A DNA stretch of 64,000 nt, from NCBI GenBank assembly GCA_017469525.1, contig JAFUGG010000004.1, positions 1 through 64,000 on the forward strand, written 5' to 3'. The position numbers were made by a program, and so were the translations under genes. The DNA is from Bacteroidaceae bacterium (GTDB lineage: Bacteria; Bacteroidota; Bacteroidia; Bacteroidales; Bacteroidaceae). The notes beneath the pieces were generated by a model. The model was not told the origin of the DNA. It saw only the letters and a program-made list of their open reading frames with translations, and made no database searches. Positions 42,932-51,721 of this stretch are shown here, piece by piece (position 1 is the stretch's first letter; each line of letters starts with the position of its first letter).

Positions 42932-45736
42932 TTATTCATTTATTATATGAAGGAGTACAAGATTGAGGCTGTCTGGCAAGTCTATGAGATGGCCGAACTG
43001 AGCGAAGAAGACAGGGAACTTGTGGAGGCTGCCAAGCAGGCCACGAACAGCAGCTATGCGCCTTACAGCAAGTTCTTGGTAGGCGCTGCTGCCAGACTGC
43101 AGAATGGTGTGATTGTTGCTGGTGCCAACCAGGAGAACGCCGCTTTTCCCTCCGGCCTGTGTGCCGAGCGGACGGCACTCTTTGCTGCCGGTGCCCAATA
43201 TCCCGACCAGCCAGTCGTTGCGTTGGCTATCGCAGCAAGAAAAGGCAGGCATTTCCTCGACAAAGCCATCACGCCTTGCGGTGCCTGCCGGCAAGTCATC
43301 TCGGGCGTGGAGGACCGTCACGGCATCAAGGTCCGCATCTTGCTCTACGGCACGGAAGGCGTCCACGTCTGCAATGGCATAGATGCACTGCTCCCGCTTC
43401 GTTTCGTGGGAGATGATATGCGATAAGACGTCAGCTTTATTCTTGGTATCCTTTGCTGGGGCTCGTTTTGTGGCTTCAACGGACTGGCGGGCTCTCAGCG
43501 TAGTGTTATTGGTCTGCTTGGCTGCTTCGGCAGCTTCTGCAGTACGCTTCTTTCCCTCGTACTTTGCCCTGTCTTCAGGCTTCATGTCCTCGAGCATTTT
43601 CTCTTCCTCGCGTTCACGCGCTTCTTTTGGGAGCGCAGGCGTCTCGCCCGCACTCAACTTCTGGGGCGACGCATCCTTGCCTGACGTTTCCTGAGCTTCG
43701 GGTACTTCCGGCTTCTCTGCTTGCTCGATTTCATCCTTGACCGGAGCGGCCGGAGCTGTCGGCGAGTCGAAGAGCTTGAAGGTTGTGCGCAGCACTTTGA
43801 ACTCGGTTCGGCGGTTCAGCGAATGACATATCTCTTGCTTCTCCTCGTCCTCGAGTGCCATGATGAATGCTTCGGTCAAGGTGTCGCCTTCGTTGAGGAA
43901 GTCATACGTGGCTGCTATCCTTCGCGTCACGACCTTGGGTCGCTTCTCGCCGTAACCTTTCGGAGAGAGTCGCAACGTGTCTATGCCATGCTCGATGAGG
44001 TAGTTCACGACGCTCTCGGCACGACGCTGGGAGAGCTTCTCGTTGTATTCGTCCTTGCCTCGGAAGTCGCAATGCGAGGCCAGTTCAATGGTGACGTTCG
44101 GGTTCTCGTTCAGCAAGACGACAAGGCTGTCGAGGGCAACTTTGGAACTGTCAAGAAGCACCGCAGAGTCGAACTCGTAGAAGATGTTGCGGATGAGCAC
44201 AGGATTCTCGATGCTCGCCAGCGGGAACTGAAGCACATACTCCTTGCTCACGCTGCTTGTATCGACGCTAAGTTCCTCTTTGTGATTAAGATAACCCTTG
44301 CAAGTTCCCAGGAAGATGTAGTTGACGTTAGGCTTCACCTCCTGCTCGAAGCTGCCATCTCCACGCACGCTCAACTTGAGGTATGTGCCGTCGTCGCCAA
44401 CCATATAGACCAGTCCTTCAGGCAACTCGTAGCCGTCCTTCTCGTAAACCCATCCTTTGACCGACTGGATGACTTCAGGGTGCTCGAACGACATGATGTG
44501 GTCCCAGCCGCGGGCATCGCCTCTGTTCGTTGAGAAGTAACCGCGGTTGTGCAGTCCCTCGAACGTGATGCCGAAGTCGTCGCCAAAGGAGTTCATGGGG
44601 TACTTGAGGTTCTCGAGCGTCCAAGTGCCCAGGCTGTCCTGCTCGGCTTTGATGATGTCCAAGCCTCCCATGCCTACGTGGCCGTTGCTCGAGAAGTAGA
44701 AGTCGCCGTTGGGACGAAAGGCGGGAAACATCTCGTCGCCCGGCGTATTGATTGGCCAGCCCACGTTTTCCACGCCTCCCAGGCCGTGGCTGGTAATGGC
44801 TATCTTCCAGATGTCGAATCCTCCCTGTCCGCCAGGCATGTCGCTGGTGAAGTAGAGCCACTCCCCGTCGGGCGAGACGGCTGGATGTGCATAGCTGGAG
44901 AGCGTGTCCTTCGAGATTTGCAGAAGTTGCGGCTTGCTCCACGAGGCATCGCTGCGGGTGCTGGTATAAATCTGTGCGTAGCGGGGATAATCGCTGTCGA
45001 AGGTGCAGACGGTGAGGTACATCGTCTTGCCATCAGGCGAGAAGCAGCAGGCTCCCTCCTCGTATTCGCTGTTGAGGTCGCCCTCTACTGTCTCCACGGG
45101 TTCCCACTTCCCCTTGTCGTCCTTCTTGGTGAAGAAGATGTCAGCGCTCTTGGTGCCCGTGATGCCACTTATCTCGTTGCCTTTCGCGTCGTTGCGAGTG
45201 CTGGAGAAGTAGAGCATATCGCTTTCGTCACCAAGCAGGGCGGGGCAGAAGTCGCTGCGTCGGCTGGTGAGGATGGGCTCCTTCTTGATGCTGTAGAGCG
45301 AGAACGTGTTCTTCCACTTCGGGGCAAGTTCGCAGCCCTTCAGTCCGTTGAGGGCCAGTGTGTCGTTTGGTACTTTCTCGAGGAAGGCGGTGTAGGACTT
45401 CGTGGCGCTTTTGTAGTCGCCGTTCTTCTGCTGTAGCTGTCCCTGATAGAAGAGCGCCATAGAGTCGGGATAGCCGTAGCGGACGGCGTTCTGGTAGGCG
45501 CCAATGGCTTTGGCGGTGTAGTTGATGCGCCGGTAGCACTGTGCCATCTTCCAGGCTCGCTGCCCGCGTTTGTCTTTGTCCTTGGGCGGGGTACGTGTGT
45601 AGGCTTTCTTGTACTCGGCTGCAGCATCGAAGTATTCGCCTATGGCGTAGAACTGGTCGCCCTTCTTGACGTGGGTCTCGGGGGTGCAGGCACTGACGAG
45701 GAGCACCAGAAGCAGATATTGCAGAAGACGTTTCAT
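42932..45736 (-). CDS. porE: PorE-like T9SS lipoprotein with a C-terminal extension antisense to cdd
   Basis: 934 residues if the open frame is followed to its stop. Lipobox LLVSACTPETH (Cys 17); TPR region (about 20-130); PD40-type beta-propeller (about 145-440, CCFSPDGKTMYLTV, AVSPDGEWLYFTSDM); a small beta-sandwich (about 450-530); OmpA-like peptidoglycan-binding domain (about 540-630, IELASHCDFRGKDEYNEKLSQRRAESV). This order matches PorE of the type IX secretion system. A Pro/Glu/Lys-rich tail follows, with a hairpin-encoded SAGETPALP. From about residue 771 the frame is the exact antisense of cdd and has no similarity to a domain. The gene starts 28 bases after topB ends. Confidence 0.85.
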   Translation of the reverse strand: MKRLLQYLLLVLLVSACTPETHVKKGDQFYAIGEYFDAAAEYKKAYTRTPPKDKDKRGQRAWKMAQCYRRINYTAKAIGAYQNAVRYGYPDSMALFYQGQLQQKNGDYKSATKSYTAFLEKVPNDTLALNGLKGCELAPKWKNTFSLYSIKKEPILTSRRSDFCPALLGDESDMLYFSSTRNDAKGNEISGITGTKSADIFFTKKDDKGKWEPVETVEGDLNSEYEEGACCFSPDGKTMYLTVCTFDSDYPRYAQIYTSTRSDASWSKPQLLQISKDTLSSYAHPAVSPDGEWLYFTSDMPGGQGGFDIWKIAITSHGLGGVENVGWPINTPGDEMFPAFRPNGDFYFSSNGHVGMGGLDIIKAEQDSLGTWTLENLKYPMNSFGDDFGITFEGLHNRGYFSTNRGDARGWDHIMSFEHPEVIQSVKGWVYEKDGYELPEGLVYMVGDDGTYLKLSVRGDGSFEQEVKPNVNYIFLGTCKGYLNHKEELSVDTSSVSKEYVLQFPLASIENPVLIRNIFYEFDSAVLLDSSKVALDSLVVLLNENPNVTIELASHCDFRGKDEYNEKLSQRRAESVVNYLIEHGIDTLRLSPKGYGEKRPKVVTRRIAATYDFLNEGDTLTEAFIMALEDEEKQEICHSLNRRTEFKVLRTTFKLFDSPTAPAAPVKDEIEQAEKPEVPEAQETSGKDASPQKLSAGETPALPKEAREREEEKMLEDMKPEDRAKYEGKKRTAEAAEAAKQTNNTTLRARQSVEATKRAPAKDTKNKADVLSHIISHETKREQCIYAIADVDAFRAVEQDADLDAVTVLHARDDLPAGTARRDGFVEEMPAFSCCDSQRNDWLVGILGTGSKECRPLGTQAGGKSGVLLVGTSNNHTILQSGSSAYQELAVRRIAAVRGLLGSLHKFPVFFAQFGHLIDLPDSLNLVLLHIINE
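42947..43426 (+). CDS. cdd: Cytidine deaminase
   Basis: 159 residues. Deaminates cytidine and deoxycytidine in pyrimidine salvage. The zinc site is complete: NAAFPSGLCAERTALF (CAE, with the proton-shuttling Glu) and TPCGACRQVI (PCGxC). The N-terminal helix and YSKFLVGAAARL are also standard. Own promoter at 42916-42923. The whole gene is embedded antisense in the 3' end of the porE frame, in exact codon register. Confidence 0.96.
   Translation: MKEYKIEAVWQVYEMAELSEEDRELVEAAKQATNSSYAPYSKFLVGAAARLQNGVIVAGANQENAAFPSGLCAERTALFAAGAQYPDQPVVALAIAARKGRHFLDKAITPCGACRQVISGVEDRHGIKVRILLYGTEGVHVCNGIDALLPLRFVGDDMR
43635..43651. repeat. In-frame GCGGGCG-AGA-CGCCTGC hairpin in porE
   Basis: On the minus strand GCGGGCG pairs with CGCCTGC (6 of 7) around AGA. 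It is translated as AGETPA within SAGETPALP, in the disordered tail of PorE. Confidence 0.75.
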
Positions 45737-45764
45737 ATAATATAATAACGTAGAAAGGCGTCTT

Positions 45765-47711
45765 TTATTGTATGTCGGCTGTTTTCTTCTCCCTAAGGAC
45801 GGCAATCACGATGTCCGAGACCATCTGTTTCAGTTCGTCGAGGAAGGTTCTTGCTTCGTACTCGTGACGTTCTATCTGCCGGAGCTTCTTTTCCCATCGT
45901 CCGGTGAGCTCTGCACTCTTGAGCAGATCGTAGTGTATAAGGTCGATGAGCTCGAAGCCGGTTGGTGTGGGATGAAGCGATGAGCGCTCTCGGCGGATGT
46001 AATGCCGACGGATGAGCGTCTCGATGATGGCGGCACGGGTACTGGGTCTGCCGATGCCGTTCTCCTTTAGCGCGTCGCGGAGCTCCTCGTCCTCGACAGT
46101 CTTGCCAGCCGTTTCCATGGCACGGAGGAGCGTCGCATCGGTGTATGGCTTGGGTGGCGTGGTCCATTTCTCCGAGATAGAAGGCACATGAGGACCGCTT
46201 TCGCCTTTCTCGAAGGACCCCTCTAAATCTCCCCTTAGAGGGGAGACTTCCTGTTCGGCTGGCTTGTCTCCCTTTGAGAGGGGATTGGCTGAAGCCATTA
46301 CTACTCGCCATCCTTCGTCGATGATGACTTTGCCCGTGGTGCGGAACAGGATGGGCGTACCTTCGTCGCGCTTCACTTCGCCCATGACGGTGGTCGTCTC
46401 GAACTTACACTCGTCGTAGAAAGCGGCGATGAAGGCGCGTGCCACAAGGTCGAACACCTTTTGCTCGAGTTCTGTAAGGCCCCCAGGGATGATGCCCGTG
46501 GGGATGATAGCGTGGTGGTCAGTCACCTTGGAGTTGTCGAACACCTTTTTCGATTTGCGCAGAGGCTTTCCTCCCAGCGGACGGATGAGGTCGGCATAGG
46601 GAGCGACGCCTGCAAACTTCGTCTGATAGAGGCCGTTCATCGTCTGCGGACACTTGGGATAGACGTCGTCTGGAAGGAATGTAGTATCGACGCGAGGGTA
46701 GGTCGTGACCTTCTTCTCGTAGAGGCTCTGGATGATGGAAAGCGTCTGTTCGGCCGAAAGGCCGAGCTTCTTGTTGCAGTCCACCTGCAGTCCGGTCAGG
46801 TCGTAGAGCCTTGGCGGAGCCTCCGTGCCTTTCTTCTTCTCGACGGAAAGCACGGTGAAAGGTTGGTCCTTGATGCTGTCGATGATGGCTTTGCCTTCTG
46901 CTTCGGTGGCGTACTCCAGTGGCTTGTAGATTATACCCTTTGGCTTCTGCTTCTTTCCCTTCTCTGCGGCGGCTGCCACTGCTGCTGCATCTTCTGCCTC
47001 AGCTTCCTCGTCACGCTCTATGGCATTGAATTTCGTGTCGCGGTAAAGCGTGGAGAGCACCCACGACTGGCGGGGGACGAAGTTGTCAATCTCCCTCTGA
47101 CGCGCCACGACGAGTGCCAGGGTAGGGGTCTGCACGCGGCCCACGCTGAGCACCTGCCTCTTGCCGGCTGCGTACTTCTGTGTGTAGAGTCTTGTGGCGT
47201 TCATGCCGAGCAGCCAGTCGCCGATGGCGCGCATCAGTCCTGCTTCGTAGAGGCCTTGATAGGCACTTTGGTCCTTAAGCGTCTGGAAGCCTTCCTTGAT
47301 GGCTTCCTCTGTCAGACTGTTCACCCAAAGACGCTTCACGGGACATTTAGCCGCGGCCTTCTGCATCACCCAACGCTGTATGAGCTCACCTTCTTGGCCT
47401 GCATCGCCGCAGTTGATGATTTCGTCGGCCTTCTGCATGAGGCTTTCGATGATGCGGAACTGCTTCTCCACACCCTTGTCTTGCTTTAGCTTGATGCCGA
47501 AGCGAGGCGGTATCATGGGCAGAGCGCTAAGGCTCCAGTTCTTCCACATCGGTGTGTACTCGTGCGGCTCCTTTAGCTCGCACAGATGACCGAAGGTCCA
47601 AGTCACCTGATAGCCGTTCCCTTCCAGGTAGCCGTCACGTTGGCTCTTGGCACCAAGCACGTTTGCTATCTCGCGAGCCACGGAGGGCTTCTCGGCAATA
47701 CATACCACCAT
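45765..47711 (-). CDS. topB: DNA topoisomerase III with an in-frame repeat insertion
   Basis: 648 residues. Type IA topoisomerase that decatenates DNA. Toprim acidic motif NCGDAGQEGELIQRW; active-site Tyr in VTTYPRVDTTFLP; later motifs SVGRVQTPTLALV and GIGRPSTRAAIIETL. Two extra stretches stand out: a low-complexity EEAEAEDAAAVAAAAEKGKK (about residue 243) and residues about 473-500 (NPLSKGDKPAEQEVSPLRGD...), encoded by a palindromic element (46213-46293). No zinc-finger tail. Promoter box TAATTTTG at 47764-47771. First gene of a topB-porE unit. Confidence 0.96.
   Translation of the reverse strand: MVVCIAEKPSVAREIANVLGAKSQRDGYLEGNGYQVTWTFGHLCELKEPHEYTPMWKNWSLSALPMIPPRFGIKLKQDKGVEKQFRIIESLMQKADEIINCGDAGQEGELIQRWVMQKAAAKCPVKRLWVNSLTEEAIKEGFQTLKDQSAYQGLYEAGLMRAIGDWLLGMNATRLYTQKYAAGKRQVLSVGRVQTPTLALVVARQREIDNFVPRQSWVLSTLYRDTKFNAIERDEEAEAEDAAAVAAAAEKGKKQKPKGIIYKPLEYATEAEGKAIIDSIKDQPFTVLSVEKKKGTEAPPRLYDLTGLQVDCNKKLGLSAEQTLSIIQSLYEKKVTTYPRVDTTFLPDDVYPKCPQTMNGLYQTKFAGVAPYADLIRPLGGKPLRKSKKVFDNSKVTDHHAIIPTGIIPGGLTELEQKVFDLVARAFIAAFYDECKFETTTVMGEVKRDEGTPILFRTTGKVIIDEGWRVVMASANPLSKGDKPAEQEVSPLRGDLEGSFEKGESGPHVPSISEKWTTPPKPYTDATLLRAMETAGKTVEDEELRDALKENGIGRPSTRAAIIETLIRRHYIRRERSSLHPTPTGFELIDLIHYDLLKSAELTGRWEKKLRQIERHEYEARTFLDELKQMVSDIVIAVLREKKTADIQ
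46213..46293. repeat. In-frame palindromic element in topB
   Basis: CTCCCCTTAGAGGGGAG is a near-perfect hairpin, and TCTCCCTTTGAGAGGGGA follows as a second. Bases 46213-46252 match 48230-48269 (glycosyltransferase gene) at 36 of 40, but topB is read from the opposite strand. Confidence 0.9.
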
Positions 47712-47763
47712 ACTTATTTTATGATTTGAAGATTTACGATTTGACGTTTCTCTATTTTGCCTG

Positions 47764-47771
47764 CAAAATTA
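47764..47771 (-). promoter_or_regulatory. -7 box for topB
   Basis: TAATTTTGC on the minus strand, 53 bases upstream of the ATG at 47711. Confidence 0.6.
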
Positions 47772-47865
47772 CAAAAAAAAATGAAGAATACAGAATTTTT
47801 CATTTTTCACCTTTCACTTTTTACTTTTTTAACTTTTTAACCCTATAACTTTTTAACTTTTTCCG

Positions 47866-47873
47866 TATCTTTG
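47866..47873 (+). promoter_or_regulatory. -7 box for the glycosyltransferase gene (near-leaderless mRNA)
   Basis: TATCTTTGCA ends only 8 bases before the ATG at 47882, so the transcript should have almost no 5' leader. A T-rich degenerate tandem (TTTTTAAC type) precedes it. Confidence 0.7.
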
Positions 47874-47881
47874 CAAATGCT

Positions 47882-48760
47882 ATGAAGCCACTCATATCGT
47901 TCATCGTCACCTACCACAACGAGCCGAAGGCTCTGCTCGAGGCTTGTCTCGGGAGCATCCGGGCTCTTCGGCTTTCTGCTGACGAAGCCGAGGTTATCGT
48001 CGTGGACGATGGCATGACGCTCTCCGACTCGCCTCTCCTGGGGGAGACGCTCGTCAGGCAGGAGCAGTCGGGGCTTTCCGTAGCTCGCAACACAGGCATC
48101 GATGCAAGCCAAGGACGCTACATCCAGTTCGTCGATGCCGACGATGCCATCATCCCTGAAGCTTATGAAATTGTTCTTGAGCAGCTGAGAAAAGGGCAGG
48201 CAGACGTGGTACTGTTCAGGATGACAAAAAAGGACTCCTCTAAATCTCCCCTTAAAAGTGAGACTTCCTCCCTCCCATTAAGGGAGGGTCGGGGAGGGTC
48301 TTTCCTCCAGCACCGCAATCTCCGTGCTGCCGCATGGGGTTATGCCTTCCGGAGGAGCGTCCTCGGAGAACTGCGCTTCTGCCCGGGGATTCTGCATGAG
48401 GACGAGCTCTTCACGCCACAGCTTTTCCTCAGGGCAAATTCTCTGGTTGAGCTGGATGCCGAGGCCTACTTCTATCGTCAGCACGAAGGCACTATCACGC
48501 ATTCCAAAGAGCCAGGGAAAGTAAAGAAACGCCTTGATGATATTCATTTTATACTCAGAGAATTGAATTCTTTAGGCAATCCTTTGCTTGAGAGGCGTGT
48601 CAGGCAGCTTACGGTGGACTATCTGCAGAACGTCTGGACCTTGACTCACAGCATCGGCGAAGTGCGGCGGCGTGCGAGGGAACTTCGCGGGGAAGGCTTC
48701 CTGCCATTGCCCATGAGACGCTATTCGCTGCGCTACCTCCTGTTCAGCCTGTTTGTGTAG
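47882..48760 (+). CDS. Family 2 glycosyltransferase with an in-frame repeat insertion
   Basis: 292 residues. GT-A fold: ISFIVTYHNEP, EVIVVDDGM, QEQSGLSVARNTGIDASQGRYIQFVDADD (the DxD-type metal site). It would transfer a sugar from a nucleotide donor to surface polysaccharide; specificity unknown. Residues about 117-141 (DSSKSPLKSETSSLPLREGR...) come from a palindromic element, at a point where family members normally go straight from the VLFRM strand to the acceptor region. The stop is followed within 2 bases by a 22-bp array. Confidence 0.9.
   Translation: MKPLISFIVTYHNEPKALLEACLGSIRALRLSADEAEVIVVDDGMTLSDSPLLGETLVRQEQSGLSVARNTGIDASQGRYIQFVDADDAIIPEAYEIVLEQLRKGQADVVLFRMTKKDSSKSPLKSETSSLPLREGRGGSFLQHRNLRAAAWGYAFRRSVLGELRFCPGILHEDELFTPQLFLRANSLVELDAEAYFYRQHEGTITHSKEPGKVKKRLDDIHFILRELNSLGNPLLERRVRQLTVDYLQNVWTLTHSIGEVRRRARELRGEGFLPLPMRRYSLRYLLFSLFV
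48230..48303. repeat. In-frame palindromic element in the glycosyltransferase gene
   Basis: The first 40 bases are the topB element's sequence (36 of 40 identical). The second half contains CCTCCC-ATTAA-GGGAGG, another hairpin. Translated in the plus direction, opposite to topB. Confidence 0.9.
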
Positions 48761-48761
48761 G

Positions 48762-48849
48762 AAAATGCAACGTGCTTATGTTGCATTTGCAACACGTTGG
48801 AACTTATCTGCAACGCCTTGGATTTCTTCTTGCAACACGTCATCTTTCC
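48762..48849. repeat. 22-bp tandem array, 4 units
   Basis: The shared TGCAAC begins at 48766, 48788, 48809 and 48831 (spacing 22, 21, 22). The first unit is a palindrome, ATGCAAC...GTTGCAT. The array starts 2 bases after the glycosyltransferase stop. The remaining gap to lepA (48850-49246) has no convincing gene; it contains an AAGCCTGGCT/AGCCAGGCTT inverted repeat at about 49070-49130. Confidence 0.8.
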
Positions 48850-49212
48850 AACCCTGTCTTTTTGTGCAGAAAGCCTCAAAACGGAGCACTTTTGTTCGTT
48901 TTTCGACAAATAAGCAAAAAAAATTGCCTGTCGGGGTTAAAAAAAAGGGTACCTCGGCGTATATATCCAGTGAGGGGGATAAAGGGGGCTTTAAGAGGGG
49001 GAAATGCTTAAGAGAAATATATTCCACGTGGCAATATATAAAGCCTTCTTCTACGAAGCCTTTTCCATAAAGCCTGGCTGAAGCAGCCAGAAAGCAAAGC
49101 AGAAACAGCCATGAAGCCAGGCTTAAAGCCGCCAGAGGCCTTCCACGAAGACAAAACCATGCAAAACGCCTTAATTTTTCAGCTTTAATTTTTCAAATTA
49201 CATTTTTATTTG

Positions 49213-49220
49213 TACCTTTG
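49213..49220 (+). promoter_or_regulatory. -7 box for lepA
   Basis: TACCTTTGCA, 27 bases upstream of the ATG at 49247. Confidence 0.65.
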
Positions 49221-49246
49221 CAAAGCGATTATAGACCAAACTCGAA

Positions 49247-51028
49247 ATGCAAAACATAAGAAACTTCTGCATCATTGCCCACATCGACCACGGAAAGAGT
49301 ACCTTGGCCGACCGCTTGCTGGAGTACACCAAGACCATCACGGTGACGAAGGGCCAGATGCTCGATGATATGGACCTGGAACAGGAGCGCGGCATCACCA
49401 TAAAGAGCCACGCCATCCAGATGGAGTACACCCTGGAGGGAAAGAAATACGTCCTCAACCTCATCGACACGCCGGGACACGTGGACTTCAGCTACGAAGT
49501 GAGCCGAAGCATAGCTGCCTGCGAGGGCGCTCTCTTGGTGGTCGATGCCACGCAAGGCGTGCAGGCACAGACCATTAGCAACCTCTACATGGCCATCGAC
49601 CACGACTTGGAAATTATCCCCGTCATCAATAAATGCGACATGCCAAACGCTATGCCGGAAGAGGTGGAGGATGAAATCGTCGACCTCATCGGTTGCAAGC
49701 GCGAGGAAATCATCCGTGCCAGTGGCAAGACAGGCATGGGAGTGGAGGAGATACTGCGTGCCGTAGTGGAGCGCATCCCTTGTCCAAAGGGCGACGAAAA
49801 GGCTCCGCTGCAAGCCCTTATCTTTGACTCGGTGTTCAACTCCTTCCGCGGCATCATCGCCTACTTCAAGATAGTGAACGGCACAATGCGCAGCGGCGAC
49901 ACGGTGCAGTTCATCAACACCGGCAAGGAGTACAAGGCCGACGAGATAGGCGTGCTCAAGATGGACATGGTGCCGCGTCAGGTGCTGACGTGCGGCGACG
50001 TGGGCTACATCGTGTCGGGCATTAAGACAGCCACGGAAGTAAAGGTGGGCGATACGATTACCACCGTGGAGAACCCCTGCAAGGAGGCCATCGCAGGTTT
50101 CGAGGAGGTGAAGCCGATGGTCTTTGCCGGTGTCTATCCCATAGAGACTGAGGACTTCGAGAACCTCCGCGCCTCGCTCGAGAAATTACAGCTCAATGAT
50201 GCCAGCCTCACGTTCCAACCCGAAAGCTCTGTGGCACTTGGCTTCGGCTTCCGCTGCGGCTTCCTCGGACTGCTACACATGGAAATCATTCAAGAGAGAC
50301 TCGACCGCGAGTTCGACATGGACGTCATCACCACCGTCCCCAACGTCTCGTACCTCGTCTACGACAAGCAGGGCAACGTCCAGGAAGTGCATAACCCAAG
50401 CGGTATGCCCGACCAGACGCTCATCGACCACATCGAGGAACCCTACATCCATGCTTCCATCATCACGACGGCAAACTTCATCGGCCCCATCATGACGCTT
50501 TGCCTCGGCAAGCGAGGCGAGCTGCTCAAGCAGGAATACATCAGTGGCAACCGCGTGGAACTGCAATACGCCATGCCTTTGGGCGAAATCGTCATCGACT
50601 TCTACGACAAGCTCAAGAGCATCTCGAAGGGCTATGCCTCCTTCGACTACCATCAGGACGGCTACCGACCCAGCAAGCTCGTCAAGATGGACATCCTGCT
50701 CAATGGCGAGCCCGTCGATGCGCTCTCCACGCTGACGCATTTCGACAACGCCGAAAGCTTTGGTCGCCGTATGTGCGAGAAGCTGAAAGAACTCCTGCCA
50801 CGCCAGCAGTTCGACATCGCAATACAGGCCGCCATCGGAGCCAAGATAATAGCCCGCGAGACGGTGAAGCAAGTCAGGAAGGACGTGCTGGCAAAGTGCT
50901 ACGGCGGCGACGTGAGCCGTAAACGCAAACTGCTCGAGAAGCAGAAGAAAGGCAAGAAGCGCATGAAGCAGATAGGCAACGTGCAGGTTCCGCAGAAAGC
51001 GTTCCTCGCCGTGCTGAAACTCGACTAA
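49247..51028 (+). CDS. lepA: Elongation factor 4 (LepA)
   Basis: 593 residues, the standard length. Translational GTPase that acts on stalled or mistranslocated ribosomes. G1 [19 protein letters not shown]3 [16 protein letters not shown]4 NKCDMP; then LepA-specific regions ([20 protein letters not shown]) and the positively charged C-terminal domain ([18 protein letters not shown]). Confidence 0.98.
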   Translation: MQNIRNFCIIAHIDHGKSTLADRLLEYTKTITVTKGQMLDDMDLEQERGITIKSHAIQMEYTLEGKKYVLNLIDTPGHVDFSYEVSRSIAACEGALLVVDATQGVQAQTISNLYMAIDHDLEIIPVINKCDMPNAMPEEVEDEIVDLIGCKREEIIRASGKTGMGVEEILRAVVERIPCPKGDEKAPLQALIFDSVFNSFRGIIAYFKIVNGTMRSGDTVQFINTGKEYKADEIGVLKMDMVPRQVLTCGDVGYIVSGIKTATEVKVGDTITTVENPCKEAIAGFEEVKPMVFAGVYPIETEDFENLRASLEKLQLNDASLTFQPESSVALGFGFRCGFLGLLHMEIIQERLDREFDMDVITTVPNVSYLVYDKQGNVQEVHNPSGMPDQTLIDHIEEPYIHASIITTANFIGPIMTLCLGKRGELLKQEYISGNRVELQYAMPLGEIVIDFYDKLKSISKGYASFDYHQDGYRPSKLVKMDILLNGEPVDALSTLTHFDNAESFGRRMCEKLKELLPRQQFDIAIQAAIGAKIIARETVKQVRKDVLAKCYGGDVSRKRKLLEKQKKGKKRMKQIGNVQVPQKAFLAVLKLD

Positions 51029-51061
51029 ACATACCAGTGAACGGCTTAAAAGGTAAAAGAT

Positions 51062-51709
51062 ATGATGGATCGACGTAAAGACATTGCCAGGGAAATATCC
51101 CGCATATACTGCCCTCTGACTCCGCTTGGTGTCGATATGCTGGCGAGTATCCTCGTTCCGATGAAGTTCCAAAAGGGAGATACCATCCTCAAGGAAGGTA
51201 GCGTGTGCAACGCACTGTACTTCGTCGACAAAGGAATGGTGCGGCAGTACTACTACAAGAACAAGAAAGACGTCACAGAGCACTTCTCCTTCGAAGGCCG
51301 AATAGTATTCTGCATAGAGAGCTTGCTCAAGCAGGAACCCAGCCGTCTGATTGTGGAGGCTCTGGAGAACACCACTCTCTATGCCATTCCCTATGAGACG
51401 CTGCTCGGCCTCATGGTGCGCAACCAGGAGATGGAGATGCTCTATCGGAAGATACTGGAGCACGTGGCCATCAGCAGCCAAGAACATGCCGACAGTCAGC
51501 GCTTCGAGAATGCTGCAGAACGTTACGAGAGGCTGCTCAGGGAGAAACCGGAGATTGTCCTCAGAGCCCCGATGGTTCACATAGCCAGTTTCCTGCAGAT
51601 GACTCCGGAGACACTCAGCCGCGTCCGCGGTGCAAGCGCAGGAGCTGCAAAAACCAACCCGCCCCGAGAACTGACCGACCCATGGTGGACAAGAACTAAT
51701 ACCAAATAA
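51062..51709 (+). CDS. Crp/Fnr-family regulator
   Basis: 215 residues. Cyclic-nucleotide-binding-type beta-roll at the N-terminus (FQKGDTILKEGSVCNALYFVDKGMVRQYYY, HFSFEGRIVFCIESLL), a dimer helix, and a winged helix-turn-helix (VHIASFLQMTPETLSRVRG). The HTH is of the kind found in Bacteroidetes Crp-like proteins; the ligand is unknown, and no Fnr cysteines are visible. It follows lepA by 33 bases and precedes hpt by 12. Confidence 0.85.
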   Translation: MMDRRKDIAREISRIYCPLTPLGVDMLASILVPMKFQKGDTILKEGSVCNALYFVDKGMVRQYYYKNKKDVTEHFSFEGRIVFCIESLLKQEPSRLIVEALENTTLYAIPYETLLGLMVRNQEMEMLYRKILEHVAISSQEHADSQRFENAAERYERLLREKPEIVLRAPMVHIASFLQMTPETLSRVRGASAGAAKTNPPRELTDPWWTRTNTK

Positions 51710-51721
51710 ACACTAAAAGCA

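Noticed and set aside
48753..49070. 105-residue plus-strand open frame after the glycosyltransferase
   Set aside because: It starts inside the previous gene, runs through a 22-bp array, has no family-like features and no promoter box.
50273..51580. 435-residue minus-strand open frame
   Set aside because: It is antisense to lepA and the Crp-like gene; composition is that of an antisense frame in GC-rich codon-biased DNA.
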